Source of the DNA: Symbiodinium natans | Taxonomy: Eukaryota; Sar; Dinophyceae; Suessiales; Symbiodiniaceae | Direction: 5' to 3' | Length of the DNA: 64,000 nt | Assembly: GCA_905221605.1 (NCBI GenBank) | Contig: CAJNDS010000120.1 | Location: 47,501-111,500 of the forward strand | In this document: positions 45,493 to 58,262 of the stretch, piece after piece | Layout of the letters: each line of letters starts with the position of its first letter | Numbering within the stretch: the first letter of the stretch is position 1 | Translations under genes and position numbers: made by a program | The notes under the pieces: model-generated | What the model was told of the DNA's origin: nothing | What the model saw: only the letters and a program-made list of their open reading frames with translations | The model's database searches: none

Positions 45493-48400
45493 CTACCAGT
45501 AGCTCGCACCAAGAGCGAGCTGGGAGATGACTTTTTTCATGCGCTGCCTTAGACCGTGGCAGGCCTCGCGTTTGCGTATGAAGCGTGGGAAGCGTAGCGA
45601 GAGGCCTCGCTTCGGATCCACCAAGCCTTCGGCAGAACCAGCGTCTAGTCTAGACACTGAGTATGCCATGACGGTCATGACATGACCAAGAAGGCCAGTC
45701 GCCCTTCGCAGCCAAATGCTTTGGAGAAATGGTGATGTCCTCGGTTGGTGCCAGGTGAACATTGCTGTCATTCGCGGGGAGGTTTCGCGAGCACCGAGTG
45801 CAAGATACTCGGACAGTTGACGAGGAGTGCTGGGTCTGCTGCTGCTCCCCGAATTTCCCAGACTTCCTCAGAAAACTCGCTCATCGCCAATTCATCACAT
45901 TTCCGCTGTGATTCTCAAGGTCTAACTGTACTGCCGAGAGACACTGGGCTGGAACCAAAACCTCGGCTGCTCCAGGGTCTCGACTCCTTCGGCCTCGTGG
46001 CATCGTATGGCTTCTACTGGCTTAGATATTCACAACGTTTGCAGCAATACCCCTCCGAAACACAAGAAGGACTACAAGCGGGACAAGATCTAAAAGCACC
46101 GCCCTTGCAGTTCCGATGGCTGCCTTGGACCGCAGCTGCATCCCAACAGAGCCTCACCAAAGGTCTATGTCCGGACATTCAACTTTTTGCCTCAAGGCGC
46201 TTGCTCTCTCGGCTCGCAGGGATAATGACCGCTGAATTGTTGTCCGCAATCGAACAGCTCCCAAAAGCCCAACTCGACTCAGACTCCCCTCATCACAGCC
46301 TGGCTTGCTCGAGGCCGCCACGTCCTCCTGCCAGGATGTGAGCTCTTTTGGGTGCACAAGCTCATTTTCGCTGAAGAGCAGAGGAGCTGCAGCTATTGCC
46401 TTTTTCTTCTAGTACCCAGCGAAGAAGACCCCCCCACGAGGGGTGTTTATTGTATTTCTGTTTCACTGTTTCCTGCTTCTTCTGCTGCTGAGCATGAGGA
46501 CCAGGGTTATCCCTCAAACCCTTGCGCGCAAGGCGCGCCCATCGTCCGTCGAAGTCGGTTTGGGGCCACTTGGCAAAACGAGCAGTTGTGTGGGCCCAGC
46601 GACACGAGGTTTGCTCCATTCAACCTTCATACTATCCAACAACCTGCAAACTTGAACCTCTATGGGAGGCTGCAAGACGCAAACCTTCTCATCGCCGGGC
46701 AACTGTCAGGTAGGTCATGCAAGTGTTAAGCTTTGACCTGACCGACTGGACATGAATCTCGCCTCTTCCTCTGCAGCTGCACTGTCTGCGCTCTCCACCT
46801 TGGACTTGCAGCTGAACGAGAGCGACTGGACCAGAGGCTAGGATATAGGTAGGTGCAGCAGTAGAGCTATGCATTTTACAGTCATTCGAGAGAACAGGCC
46901 TCGACTTGGCGAACTCATCAAAAATCAAACTCACACGGACCCACGATTCCACCTGCCTCAATGTCTTCCTCCTCGTCTGCCTCCTCACCTTGCATGAATG
47001 CAAATGCAAAAGGCTGTCACTGCCACTCAGTACTCTCGGTCGCGCATGGCAGGTGCTTCGCTATGCTCAGAATGGGCTCCTGACTCTTTACACGTTAAGG
47101 CTTCCACGCCGCTCACTCACGAAATTAGGGGGCATGCTCCTCCTTCTTCTTCTGCTTCTTCTTCTGCGCGGTTTAGGGCTCCCCCGAACTTCTTCTTCTT
47201 TCCACCTCCGTGCATGTGTGTACTCCCGTAATGTGCCCGCAATAGCCATCATGAACGTTCTTGCGCTGAACACTCCAGCCACTAAAGCCTCAATACGATT
47301 AACTGTTCCGGGGTACTCTCTTGGGCAAAGCCGGCTATCCCGATGCATATTAGGAATGTGTGCTTTCTCCTCAACTACTTCTTGCATGTGAGGGTTGATC
47401 GACATTCTTGCTCCGATGGGCGACCATTTAATACCCCTTGCGCTCGCCCTTGCGTGCCTTTGCGCACTTCTTGCGCGCACACCAGCTTTTGCATAATATC
47501 TTATGATAAATTCTAAACCCTACATTGCTTCGAGAAACCCTACACCTGAACCCTTTCGTGCTAAAAGGCGGACCAAACTGGGCAGCTTAGAAAGGGCTTG
47601 GGTTGTGGGCTGAGGTCTCAGGCAGGATTTGAGGCTTGAAGCTCGCAGGCTTGCGGTTCGCGCGGATGTGGTTTTAGGTTGGTGGCAGGCTCTCAATTGT
47701 AGGCCTACTACCCCGTAGTCTGCGCATGGCATCCATTGCAGCACACTACCCTGTGGGCCCAGCCTTCCGTGGCGACGCACGGCTTGAGCAACCCTTGCGC
47801 GTTTCTTGCGCCAGTCTTGCGCCAGATTTGCCAATACAGGACCCCGCTGGGCTATCAAGCCGTACAGATAGGGTTGAGAATCAACCCTAATCCAGGCCGC
47901 TGTTGGGTAGGCGGGCGCAGTCGATCGCTCAGCGAGACCATGGCAGGCTCTGCTGAGCTGCAAAGCCTGCAACCGCACCCCTAAGGGGTCGCCAAGCTCA
48001 GTCACTGAGTCTCTATCAATACCCGAACCCCGGGAGGCGTGCTTTAGTGAACCGCGTTCGCTTCAAAATCAATCGGGTTTACCACGAAGTTCTCATGTAG
48101 ATGGCTTTGTGTATAGATACATTAAACATGCCCCTGCGCGCTCTTGCGCCCGCCCTTGCGCGTTCTTGCGCGTGCAGCATGTTTGGAAGGCTTTTTCAAG
48201 AGTGGTCTTATGAATAAATCACCTCTGTAGTACTACGTCAAGAGCAGGGGGTTTAGAACAACCCTCATGTGCTGAGGGTTGGATAAGGTTGCCATGGTGT
48301 GATGCCTTTCCAGGTCTCCAACTGTGTAAATTTGTTGTGGCACAAGTAAGCTATATCTTTTTTACCCTTCAAGAATGCAGGCGTTCACTCGGTCTCTTCT

Positions 48401-51400
48401 TGTTAGCAGGAGGCAGCCTCTGTATCAGCCACCATTGCTGCATATCACTTCGTGCACCCAATCCTCCACTGCTGGCAGCCAAGCCGCCTTCATGAGCCTC
48501 CTCGACCTTGCCGCCGACTTGGAGCTCGCGGCCCAGGTAGCGGATCGTGTTCTCCTCACTTCCACCGACCATCGTTGTAATTATAAATACTCATTTATGT
48601 TGGATCTGAGTTGTGTTTAAAAGCTGTCCTTGTAGAACTGATCGCTGAAGCCGGACATGACTCGGCAAACTGAGCCAAAGGTACCCTCAACCGGGTCATA
48701 CCTCGGGACAACGCTGGCTCTCAGCAGATTCCTGGCGTACCCTGCGCGTGCAGAGACTTGCACCCCCAGTGGACAACTTTGGTGCCGGGCGTGGCCAGGA
48801 GCCACGGCGACACCCAGCGCGACTTGCGGCCGCTGCCGCGCCAGCCGCCGATGGGGATCCTCGGTATTTACGTGGGGCAAAGGATCTTTCTCGCATGTTC
48901 TTCTTACCATTCGTACTGTCAGAACCAAGGGACCAACAAGGATTGATAAGAATGGACGCAATGCCATTTATAATCAAAATTCGAATGAACCTTCCAACCG
49001 TAAGCTTGCCGCAAAGAGGCAAGTCGAGCGAGTCTCCCATGCTCTCCACATAGTCCTCAGCACACTGCTCGTTGGCTCCAAGTTAGTGTGGAACAAAACC
49101 GAACAGGTCTCTCAAGCCGATGAACAACCTGTCATGCGTCCGTAAACTCCAAAAACCCGATTTGCGAACACAACCCTGTGTCCAGTTTAGATAGGCTGCT
49201 TTCTTCAGCTTGAGCCAGCAATCCGACCGCTTTGTTGAAGGCTCGTAGCCTGAACCCAAATGCTTCACCTCAAGGATTCCATGGCTTCAGGCGACACACA
49301 ATGGCTTCAGCTGCGATTGCTTCTCATGAATCTGCAGACCAGGCACCATCAAGCCCTCGCACGACATGGCCACGGAACGCCGCAAAGCAGCCTTGAGGCC
49401 ATGCGGCCATGGGTACAAAAGACGCGTGAATGTGTTGAGGCTTGGGCGAGGTTTTGCCAGTCTGACTGTCAGTCTTTACATGTCCCCATGTACAGCAAGC
49501 AGCCCAACATAGCTCAGTGAAGTGGGCAGCAGAGTGGACTTGGCTTTGCCAGAACTGCCGGCACTGGAATGTAGCGTTGTGCAGCTTTCGCCCAGCTCAA
49601 AGCCGGGGCTGGAAACAAGATAAAGATACCGTACGTAAGCAGCAGAGCACAGTTCCATGCAGGTGTCTTATGGTTGAGTGCCCCTTGACCCACTGGCGAG
49701 CCTCGAGAGTGGCTTCAGCCGTGCCAGCGCTGCCCTGGGCGCAGCATTTCCAAACTCCAAACTCCAAACAGTCAAAAAATCTGTTAAGTTATGTTAAATT
49801 GTTAAACTTAAACTCTAGGAAAACCTCTGAATCACGCAAGCCGGCAGTTTCAGCCATCATGGCATGACCCCCAGCATGATGCATGAGCTTCCTTAGATCA
49901 TCTGCCTCCAAGTCCTCTGCTTCGGCATAGGCCACAAGATCCTCCCAAGTGCTATGCGATGTGACTTCGTTCTTTCGACATTTGCAACCAATATGAACAC
50001 TCACCATTGCCGATACACATATTTGTCTATATAAGGAGGCCATAGGAGGCCCATAGGCACCCACCAGCAGCAGCGAGAAAGACCCTACTTTCCTTCAGTC
50101 CTCCACTTCTGCAAAGCTCTGGCGGAGTTTTTCTCGACGGTGATGGAAGGGCAACGAAATGAGAGGCTCCTTGCAAAGCCGATAGAAGCGGGTTCAGCGA
50201 TGTCGGGTATTGTGCAGTACCTTTCCGAAGCTGCAGGTCACATCTCGGGCCTCCCCCAAAAAGAGGAGGTCGAAAAGAAACACCTTCACCTCAGCTTACC
50301 ATCCCATTGCCATTGGTCTGTGTCATGCTTAGGTTTCAAGTGACCCTGGCCAGGTCGATTCCGCGGATGCCTTCCGTAAGACATCAACCCATCTACTGGT
50401 AGCTGGGTCACGGCCACGGACGCCGTGGCTGCGTTGGCTTCTGTGACATTCCTCGGATGCTTGTGCTGCATCTCTGCTGATGTCGGTAGCTGAAGGCTTC
50501 ATGCACCATCATGCACCTCACCAAAAGCTCCATGTCCTGCCTAGCCAAGACTCTTTCGCTTTCGAGTGGCCAGTGACTGGAAAGCCTCAATGGACCCCTA
50601 ATCCGCAGCTCTCGAACAACAAGTACGACTTGCTTGTCCTTTACCGGAGCGGAGCACGTTACAAGGCACTTGGGCAGAACGAAGGGGCATCTTTCGACAA
50701 GGCACAGCAATTTCCACCTTGGTGCTGTCTTTCCCTTCCAGGTCCTTGCTGCTCTCCGCCTGACTGCATGCTCGAGCAGACCCAGCTGTCCAAGAACAAC
50801 GCGTCTTGAATTGTTGCCTCCCCCGTGTTCGACTCCTTGGGCACCACGGCAACCTCAGTGTTGCTGTACAAGGGCGCACGCCGACAGACTTTCATGCAAA
50901 AACCCACAGGGTCGCTTGCTGATCTCCCGATGACAAGCAACAATCTCGGCGTCAAGCACGCAGGGCACCTGCATCCTGGAAGATCGCAACACAGCTTTGA
51001 CGACATCTGGATACCTGAGGCGAGCAGATCCATACTATGCCATACATGCACAAGGAGAGAGACAGAGCTGGAGCTTCACAGACAGTCCACAGAGTTGATC
51101 GAAACAAGTTGCTTGTACGTCATGTCATCTAGCTTCCGCGAGAAGATCTTCACAGTACCTTTGGCGTTCGAAGCAGGTTTTTTGACATCAGCAAGGCCTA
51201 TGAAAAAATCAGCAAGACATTTTTCAGGAAGGCAAGTGCATGGTGCGGGACAAGGGGAAGGTGCGATGCGCGCTTGACTGCGGCTGTCCACCATGTTTGC
51301 CGCGTGGGCGCTCACACGCACGAACCCTTAATCAAACCAGTGGCTGCCAGGAAGGACGTGGATCTGCGCGCGCTGGCCGTCGTACCTCGACTCGACTGAA

Positions 51401-54400
51401 GGTCGAGGATTCTTGAATCTCGTAGAGCTGGGGTGCAATGTGAGCAACATGGATGTGCAGACTCCCATTGGCTTGAGTCAGGCTTTTCTTGAAAGGTATT
51501 GAAAGCTGCATCCTGGCGCTTGCACGCGTTCGCGGTCTGTACTGTCCGGCTAACGCAGATGCCGCAGCCATGTAGCATGACTGCATGCTCCTCAGCACGA
51601 TTTTGACTTGGCCGTCGCAGGGCATCAGCCAAGCACACTGCTTGCTTGACATTGAATTCCGGCCGAGAGGCGTCTAGAACAAAGCAGACCAGGATCCTTT
51701 CTGGGATCCCCCCCCCACCCTCCCCCCCATAAAACCCTCCCTAGGACGCCTGAGAATCCTTGGAACCCTTCCCTGGGACTCCCTCGCTGGCACCTTTCCG
51801 GGACTCGCGTCCTGGGAGTGACATATGACTTTCATCCGCCACAAAGAAGGTGGGGACCCGGCACATCCCGGCACCACCTTCGCCGCCAGTAATTGCGTCC
51901 GAGGATCTCTACCCCAGTGCATGTCCCCCCTCGAGCAACTGCTAGGCAGTTTGCACGTCTTGATCCAGGCTCAGAGTTACGGAGTAGAAAGACCTGAAAT
52001 TGGCGCCACGAAGCTAGACAAAGCTTTTTCGTCGTGCGTAAGGGCAAAGCTCGCGGTCCCAATCCTCTCCTCTCGCCTGCCCCCCGCCCCGACTTGGGAG
52101 CCACAACGACGCAAAGCTGCAAGGAGCTTTCTGACACACTGCGACTGATCAGAAGTCCTACGCGTTTCGCTCTCCTCCTTTGCAGTCAAGAAGCTTACGT
52201 TGCGACGCACAAAAGATCCCGCGTTCGGGCCGTTCAAGAAAGAACTTACAAGAACTCTGTTTCTCGTCAGTCTGTCATTTCAATCGTCTTTCGCTGCAAG
52301 TCACGAGATGGATGCTCAACTTGTTTGGCCAGCTCTGACTTTGCCAGATCTTAGATACCATTCCACAGGGAGACAACAGAACGACCATCTCTGGCATTCG
52401 GAGAGCTCGAGCCCCAAAACAGGGGCGACGTCTGTTGTATTTGTATTCGCCAAAGCTTGCGGGCACTTGAACTCGGCAGCCAGCATCGCACCACTCGCAC
52501 CACTCGCACCAGCCTGCAAATCAGCCCAACAGCCGGGGTGCCAAGGTGGGCGGCGCCTAAATTTGAGGTCTGCTTTGCAAACTGCCACACTGACCCCTCT
52601 TTGCCTTGTGAGGCATCGATCCCAAGATCCGCTTCAACAGCTCCTGGATGGAGGTGCACGCCTGGAAGGAACGTTTATCGGAATACACCTCCGGCTTACA
52701 CGGCGCCGATTTCTCAAACGGATTCTGGTCGCGATGGCACCCACTGTACCCCACCTTGGCCAACATGGGCTGCATGGGGACCCCCAGGTGTAAGGTGCAC
52801 CGTTGTTTGACGCCCTGCGCTGCAGAAGAACTGTGCTCGAACATATCAAACCACCGCATCACGGTTCAACATACTGGGAATTGCCTTGATGCCCGCAAGC
52901 TTACATGTGTACAACCGAGCACCGGCCTTGATTCCGTCCTCCAGCAACGCCTCCACCAGTACCCGAACGTCTGGCCGCAAGGCATAGCAATGTCGGACCT
53001 CTCGGGCAAAGCGACTTGTCTAAGCTTTATTGCCTCCAGCCGCAAAACCAACAATTGAACAGACTACTGGTACGTAGCTACAGCTGAACATGTCCCGCCT
53101 CTTCCTGGGCAGAGCGCACAGCGTCGGGAGTTGCACCTTCTCTCTTGGAGATTGAGTATAACTGGGCATCAATCAAGGTCGCTGAGGCTCTGGATTGATA
53201 AGATTGCCAGGAAGTTGGGAGGATTTGAGACGGACCCCTTTCGCTCATGGTAGCCCGACTTACTCTCGCTTTCCTTTCGCCTCAAGAATTACTACTATGG
53301 CTAGATGATCACCACATGTCACCACTCAACACATACTCAACACCCTACCTGCAGCCATGGCAGCAGCAGCGCCCAGTGCTGGGAGCACGGATGACTCCAG
53401 CGAGACACCCGCCTTGGCTTAGCTGGGGGAACGAATTTAAAAACAGGCGAGGGAATTGCGAGGAGCAGTCAGGGCTGGGCCCCCCATTATATTTCAGTGC
53501 GGCAAGGCATTTGACACACTTGCGGGATGGTTCTGCACGCCAAAGCGCTGCCATGTGTGGAAGAAATGTACGGACCAGCCACTTGAGCTCAGTTCCTGCT
53601 CGTGGGATACTGTGGGTACACAGATGCAACAATGGCAACAAGATTAACACTGTGCCGCTGAAGAAGCCCTAGGCGAAGTGCGTAGTTCCTGATATTTCCT
53701 GATTTAATTGGCGCCTTCCGCTGCTCGAAGCAAGCCGACCAGTCGGGTTGTTTTCGCCTTCTCGACACCTTGAGCTACCAAAATCAGCTTCGGGCATAGT
53801 GCAGATCTCGCAAAGCATGAGTCCAAACAGCAGACAAGGCAAACAGACAAAGTGCTCTATGCTCTGCTCGGGCATCTAAGCCTCAACGCATACACATCCT
53901 GCAAATTGAAGGGGGCCATGGTTTTAAGGCTTCAGTGATTCAGTCTTTGGACATCTCCCCAAAAGGCCCGCACCACAGGCCGCATGTGGCCAAGAAGCCT
54001 GTGCCCTGCAACTCCGCGAGGCTCAGCAGCGTGCGCCGCACGGTGCCCGCCTTCTTCGGAGACGAAGAGATTTTAAAGGGGCGTGGCTAGTTCCCATCCA
54101 AAGAAAGGGTCTCTATGATGGTAAACGTCTACTCCCCGCCGTGAGAGGCGGCGGGGCACGCAGCAGCCGCTGCTTGCCACCGCGCTCCCGCAATGCCAAG
54201 GCGACCTCAAGGTCCCAAGGTGTCTGGGGCACTGGAGCTGAAAAAAGGCTGAACGTTAGTGACCGTTAGTGAGTTATGTGGAAGTGAACTGCCATCTGAG
54301 CTCTTCATTGGTGCAAAGCTTATCTGCATATCACGGAACCGTGGAGAAGCTACACGGTGCCTCACCACTAGCGACATACCCGGAATACCTAACATGCATG

Positions 54401-56001
54401 CTGTGGGGTCCCTGCTTCGCCAGTCTCATGGAGTTCGTGGTATAGGCCTCCGGCTTTGGTGATGACTGGCATGAGCGTACCGGTACCACTCGAATCCTCT
54501 TTACTGTGTGGCGCACATGGGCAGATACTTCAGACAATCTCGTGAGAATAGCCCAGGCATGAGTGTCTCATACTTTGTCGCCACAAGTGTAGTTTGTCAC
54601 CCCTTGCAGGGTTTGTTCTGAGGGCGCTGCGGTTCAGATCAGCCTGCATGCAGGATGCAAACAGATGCAATCACAAACTTCTCAGTGCGAAAAGATGATG
54701 CAGCACAGACTTGCCAACTTGCATATGGATTCTTCTACAGCTGCGTGCGAATTTCATCTTTTCGTCTTGCGTTTAGAACGTCTTGACATGTTCATCCCCT
54801 CTCAAAAGCAGGGCTCGAAGGTCAGGCAGGCAGAACCCTGCCGCGCGTTGTCGCCCTAAACCCTCTTCCACCTTCGAGGCACCAGTTGCCTCCAAAAGGG
54901 AAGCCTCAGAGGTTTTTTCTGCTTGAACCAATCAGCAACAACATCATCGTGGTACCGTCCACTGCTTTCAAAGACGAGAAGCCGTGATGGATTTGTGTGG
55001 GATGCTAAGAGGCCGCCCTCCTTCCACCCAATCCGGCCGCAACCTGTCAAGCATTTGTAAGAATGATGCAGCACGCATGCTCTAGAATCTCTAGAAAGAC
55101 GGGAAGGAAGGGACGGAAAGGCTTTCAGCCGTTCCGAGCCATGCCTGTGGCCGCCAGCTTGCGCATCTTTGGCGGGTGCAAAGAGGTAGCAGGCAGCTTC
55201 TACCTGCACGATCCGAAAGCCCTGATTCTTCCTCTATGGGACGAATAGAGTGCGGTGCGCTGTGCTAAGCAACCCAAGTGCTTACAAGCAAGATGTTGTG
55301 TGACAAAAACTCTTTCCAGGAACTCTCACCAATCAAGAATCAAGATTGAGTACGCAGGTTACGTACCAAGCGAATACACATTATACGTAGCAATGTGAAT
55401 GTTGTAACAATACTACCACGACTCCTCAGCCACTCGGATTTAACCAATCAACATTAAGAATTCCAAGACATGGTGAGCCTGCACCCTCTGGACATGAGAG
55501 CTTTAAACTCCTATCTTCTGGATATTTAGATACCAAATACTGTGACTCTGCATAAAACGAAGCCCTTGAAAAGAACCATTTCGAAAACGCAGGCCCCACA
55601 GCGCACCCTTCTGCAAGAAAAAACCATGATAGATAGATAGATAGATAGATATATGTATGTATTTATGTATACCAGTCAATGCTCTAACTCTCGTGGTATG
55701 AAGCTGCAGTAGGACGAAGCCTCCTCAGCAGGTGCGGACATGGCCAACATGACTCGGAAGGCATTGGTGAGGATGGCATCCTCGAAATGGCTGAAGTTTG
55801 TAGAGGTTCACAGTCCAATGGCACCTTGCAACTTGCAGTCTCCTTAGTCAGGCGGCTCCGGGTGGCTTCCAGTGCCTGAGCAAGCCATGGTCCAGGCTTC
55901 AAAGTTGGCACGCGCCATGCACACGAAACATGCTGAGAAAGCGTCATCGAGGGCCGCAGCCAGGTGGCGATACGGCACAGCTGCGCCTTTCTTGCTCCAA
56001 C
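45493..56001 (-). CDS. LIG1: ATP-dependent DNA ligase (LIG1 type), at least 22 small exons
   Basis: Seals DNA nicks with ATP through an enzyme-AMP intermediate; LIG1 joins Okazaki fragments and finishes excision repair in the nucleus. Located exons, 5' to 3' on the minus strand: 56001-55958 (VPYRHLA), 55875-55843, 55780-55721 (AILTNAFRVMLAMSA), about 54085-53985 (KKAGTVRRTLLSLAEL), 52814-52755 (GVPMQPMLAK), 52661-52622, 51385-51348 (motif I, YDGQRAQIH), 51158-51119 (motif III, TVKIFSRKLDDMT), 51014-50939 (VLDAEIV), 50585-50546 (FQSLATRKRKSL), 50289-50254 (VFLFDLLFL), 50169-50101, 49941-49876, 49391-49347 (CEGLM, motif IV), 49268-49200 and 49055-49021 (WLKLKK-DYVESMGDSLD, motif V), 48859-48791, 48701-48625 (VCRVMSGFSDQFYKD), 45986-45943, 45866-45843 (EVWEIRGA, 24 bp), 45739-45703, 45626-45493 (RGLSLRFPRFIRKREA, motif VI). 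Phases agree at all 15 introns with both ends found. Exons are missing in five places and the true start lies upstream of 56001. Confidence 0.9.
55629..55652. repeat. (GATA)n microsatellite in a ligase intron
   Basis: Six or so GATA units followed by ATATGTATGTATTTATGTAT-like sequence. Confidence 0.9.
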
Positions 56002-56099
56002 CTCTGATCGGATGGCTGGACGCTTTACTTCCTTCGCTAAGACCTAGTCTCTAAGACTCCATGCTCTGCGGCAGAAAGAGGCTGGCAACGGCATGTGAT

Positions 56100-58000
56100 G
56101 CCGGCTGAGCTGTAGCCTTGTGCAGTCTATGCCCAGTGCTCGTCGAATTTCGCGAAATTTACGGACCCCGCTTTGCTTTCTTTTTGTACGCGTGCGCGTG
56201 CTTGTGCGCGTGCGCGTGGGTGTTCGATGCTTTGGTGTCGTTAGTCAGCAACTTGGTTGCAAAGGCTGGGACCCTTTGCGAACTTTGGTCCAGACATGAG
56301 GAGATTGTTAGGGGAGACGCCACGTTTGCCAGTGTGCCGGCTACTTTGTTCCGGCATTGTTGATTTCACAGCGCCTTAGTCACACTGCACGTATTTTGTT
56401 GACAGTTACCAACTGGTCTGGACGTGTTGACTGAGATTTCAAGGCCAAGTTGCATCCCGCAGCGCTTTCCTGGCGCAGTTGAAACGCTTCTGTGAAAACA
56501 CTTCTCTGAAGCTTGGCCTTGGCGACAACCTCTCCCAAGCCACAGCAAGCAGAGAGCAGACAGACAGGAAAGCGTCATTCTGCGAGGTTGCGTCTCAGCT
56601 GTTGCCCTTGAAGAGACTTGCGCATCCGCACAAAGCGCTCTGCCTCATTTTGCCTCTTCTCGAATCCCTGAGTGCCCTGTGAACCCTGACCGCGCCGGCC
56701 GGAACTCGGCACAGCCAGTGGCCAGGGCGGCAGCAGTGGCACTGGCCGACCACGCTGCCTGGCAGCTTGGAGATGCAAACAGTGGGCAACGACTGCACAA
56801 CGTGCGGCGCATGACTACGCAACACCATATGGTTTAGGGCATCAAAAGATCCTGTGCAAAACACAGAACACACCGGAAGGGGTCACAATGTGAGTCTCAG
56901 ACCCGAATTCGCAAATGCAACCTTTGAACATGCCTTCTCTGTGCGTACGCCAACTTCCGCCGGGCCCCCAGAAGCCCCGGGAGGCGGCTCCGGTGGCGGT
57001 GGCAAGGGTGGCTCTTCGTTGCCTGCTGGGGGGTCACGGGATGTCACGGGGGGGGTTACTGGCAGGCCACTGGGCCGCAGCCGCTAGCCATGATTGTCGT
57101 CATGTCTAGCTTATGGAACAGGGGAAGAGCTCTACAACTACTCTCAGCGACAGGAGTGCCATCTATTTGCTGCTGCAGTCAGCACCTGCAAGAGGCAGCA
57201 GAATAAATTCGAAGGCATTTGTAGTATAGTACCGCAGGCAAACAACGCTACGCACAAGCTGCAGGACGAAAGCCGTGGCCCCGGCATTCCGGAACCTTCT
57301 TCTTAAAGAAAGTTGCGAGCCCTGAAGAAGCCTGGCCAGAGCATCGCTGACCAGTGTTGCAGCGGCAGGTCGTCAACAGGAGTGGGATGTTCAGTGTTCA
57401 GCCTGTGAAGTTGGAGCAAGCGGCGGGCTGCTCTTGGGCCTCTTCCTCTCAGGGACGAGATGCAGAAGGTGGCTTAGGCTTCGTCAGATTTTTATCTTCG
57501 GGGATATGTCGAAAGGGCCTTAGGGGGCAAGCCAATGTCTGTACCCTGAACGGAACACAGGAGTTCCGACAAAGAAACCTTATCTCCTTTCCTGATGCTG
57601 CTGTCACAGCAACCTTTGGCCAACATGCAACTTCTGCCCGTCATGCCAAATGCTGGTCTCTTGCAAGCGTTGATCCATGGATCTTGCAAGTCCTAGGGCC
57701 CTAGGGCACGACTGATGGATTTCTCAACTCTTGTTGACGGTGTTGTGGTTCAAATACATGGAAGATCGAAAACGGCTTATGAAAAGAAGAAAGAAGGGAA
57801 AGTAAACACTATCTCAAAGCACAACCCGCTTCAAATCCGGCCTTGGCGGCTCGTCGAGCGGCAGTGAGCCACCACAGACCTCACAGCTCCGCCGTGCCGG
57901 ATCCTCACCTGTCCGTGCGAATCTGTGAAAAGCTCCGAAGCAACCTTGCTATGGCCTTACAGTGCATCACTGTGAGATCTTAGCGAAGGTACTCAACCCA
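56100..58000. other. No gene recognised; may hold 5' ligase exons
   Basis: Lies upstream of the first located ligase exon. The missing N-terminus (nuclear targeting region and start of the DNA-binding domain) should be here or further up, but no exon could be identified. A minus-strand stretch near 56580-56660 (NEAERFVRMRKSLQGQQLRR) is protein-like but unassigned. Confidence 0.35.
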
Positions 58001-58024
58001 CGGAAGGAGTGCTGCTCCTCCCAC

Positions 58025-58130
58025 TACTGCTGCTCCTCCTCCGACTACTCCTACTCCTACTCCTAGTACTAGTACTAGTACTAGGACTAGTACTAGTACT
58101 AGTACTACTACTAGTACTACTACCACAATA

Positions 58131-58174
<44 letters not shown>

Positions 58175-58175
58175 A

Positions 58176-58229
<54 letters not shown>

Positions 58230-58262
58230 GCTCCTGCTCCTGCTCCTGCTGCTGCTCCTCCT
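58025..58262. repeat. (ACTAGT)n and (CTA)n tract
   Basis: Begins with CTCCTACTCCTACT, then several ACTAGT palindromic hexamers in tandem, then a (CTA)n run of about 100 bp ending in CTGCTCCTGCTCC. The Val-rich minus-strand frame is an artefact. Tandem palindromes can extrude as cruciforms. Confidence 0.9.

Noticed and set aside
47520-48005. 161-codon minus-strand ORF inside the ligase gene
   Set aside because: Sits in a TTGCGCG-rich region with no ligase-like or other domain signature; treated as intronic.
50078-50343. Plus-strand frame with very protein-like sequence (FPSVLHFCKALAEFFSTVME)
   Set aside because: It is the antisense of two ligase exons (50101-50169 and 50254-50289), whose minus-strand reading (SLPFHHRREKLRQSFAEVE, VFLFDLLFL) matches the ligase family. 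The plus-strand resemblance is a shadow.
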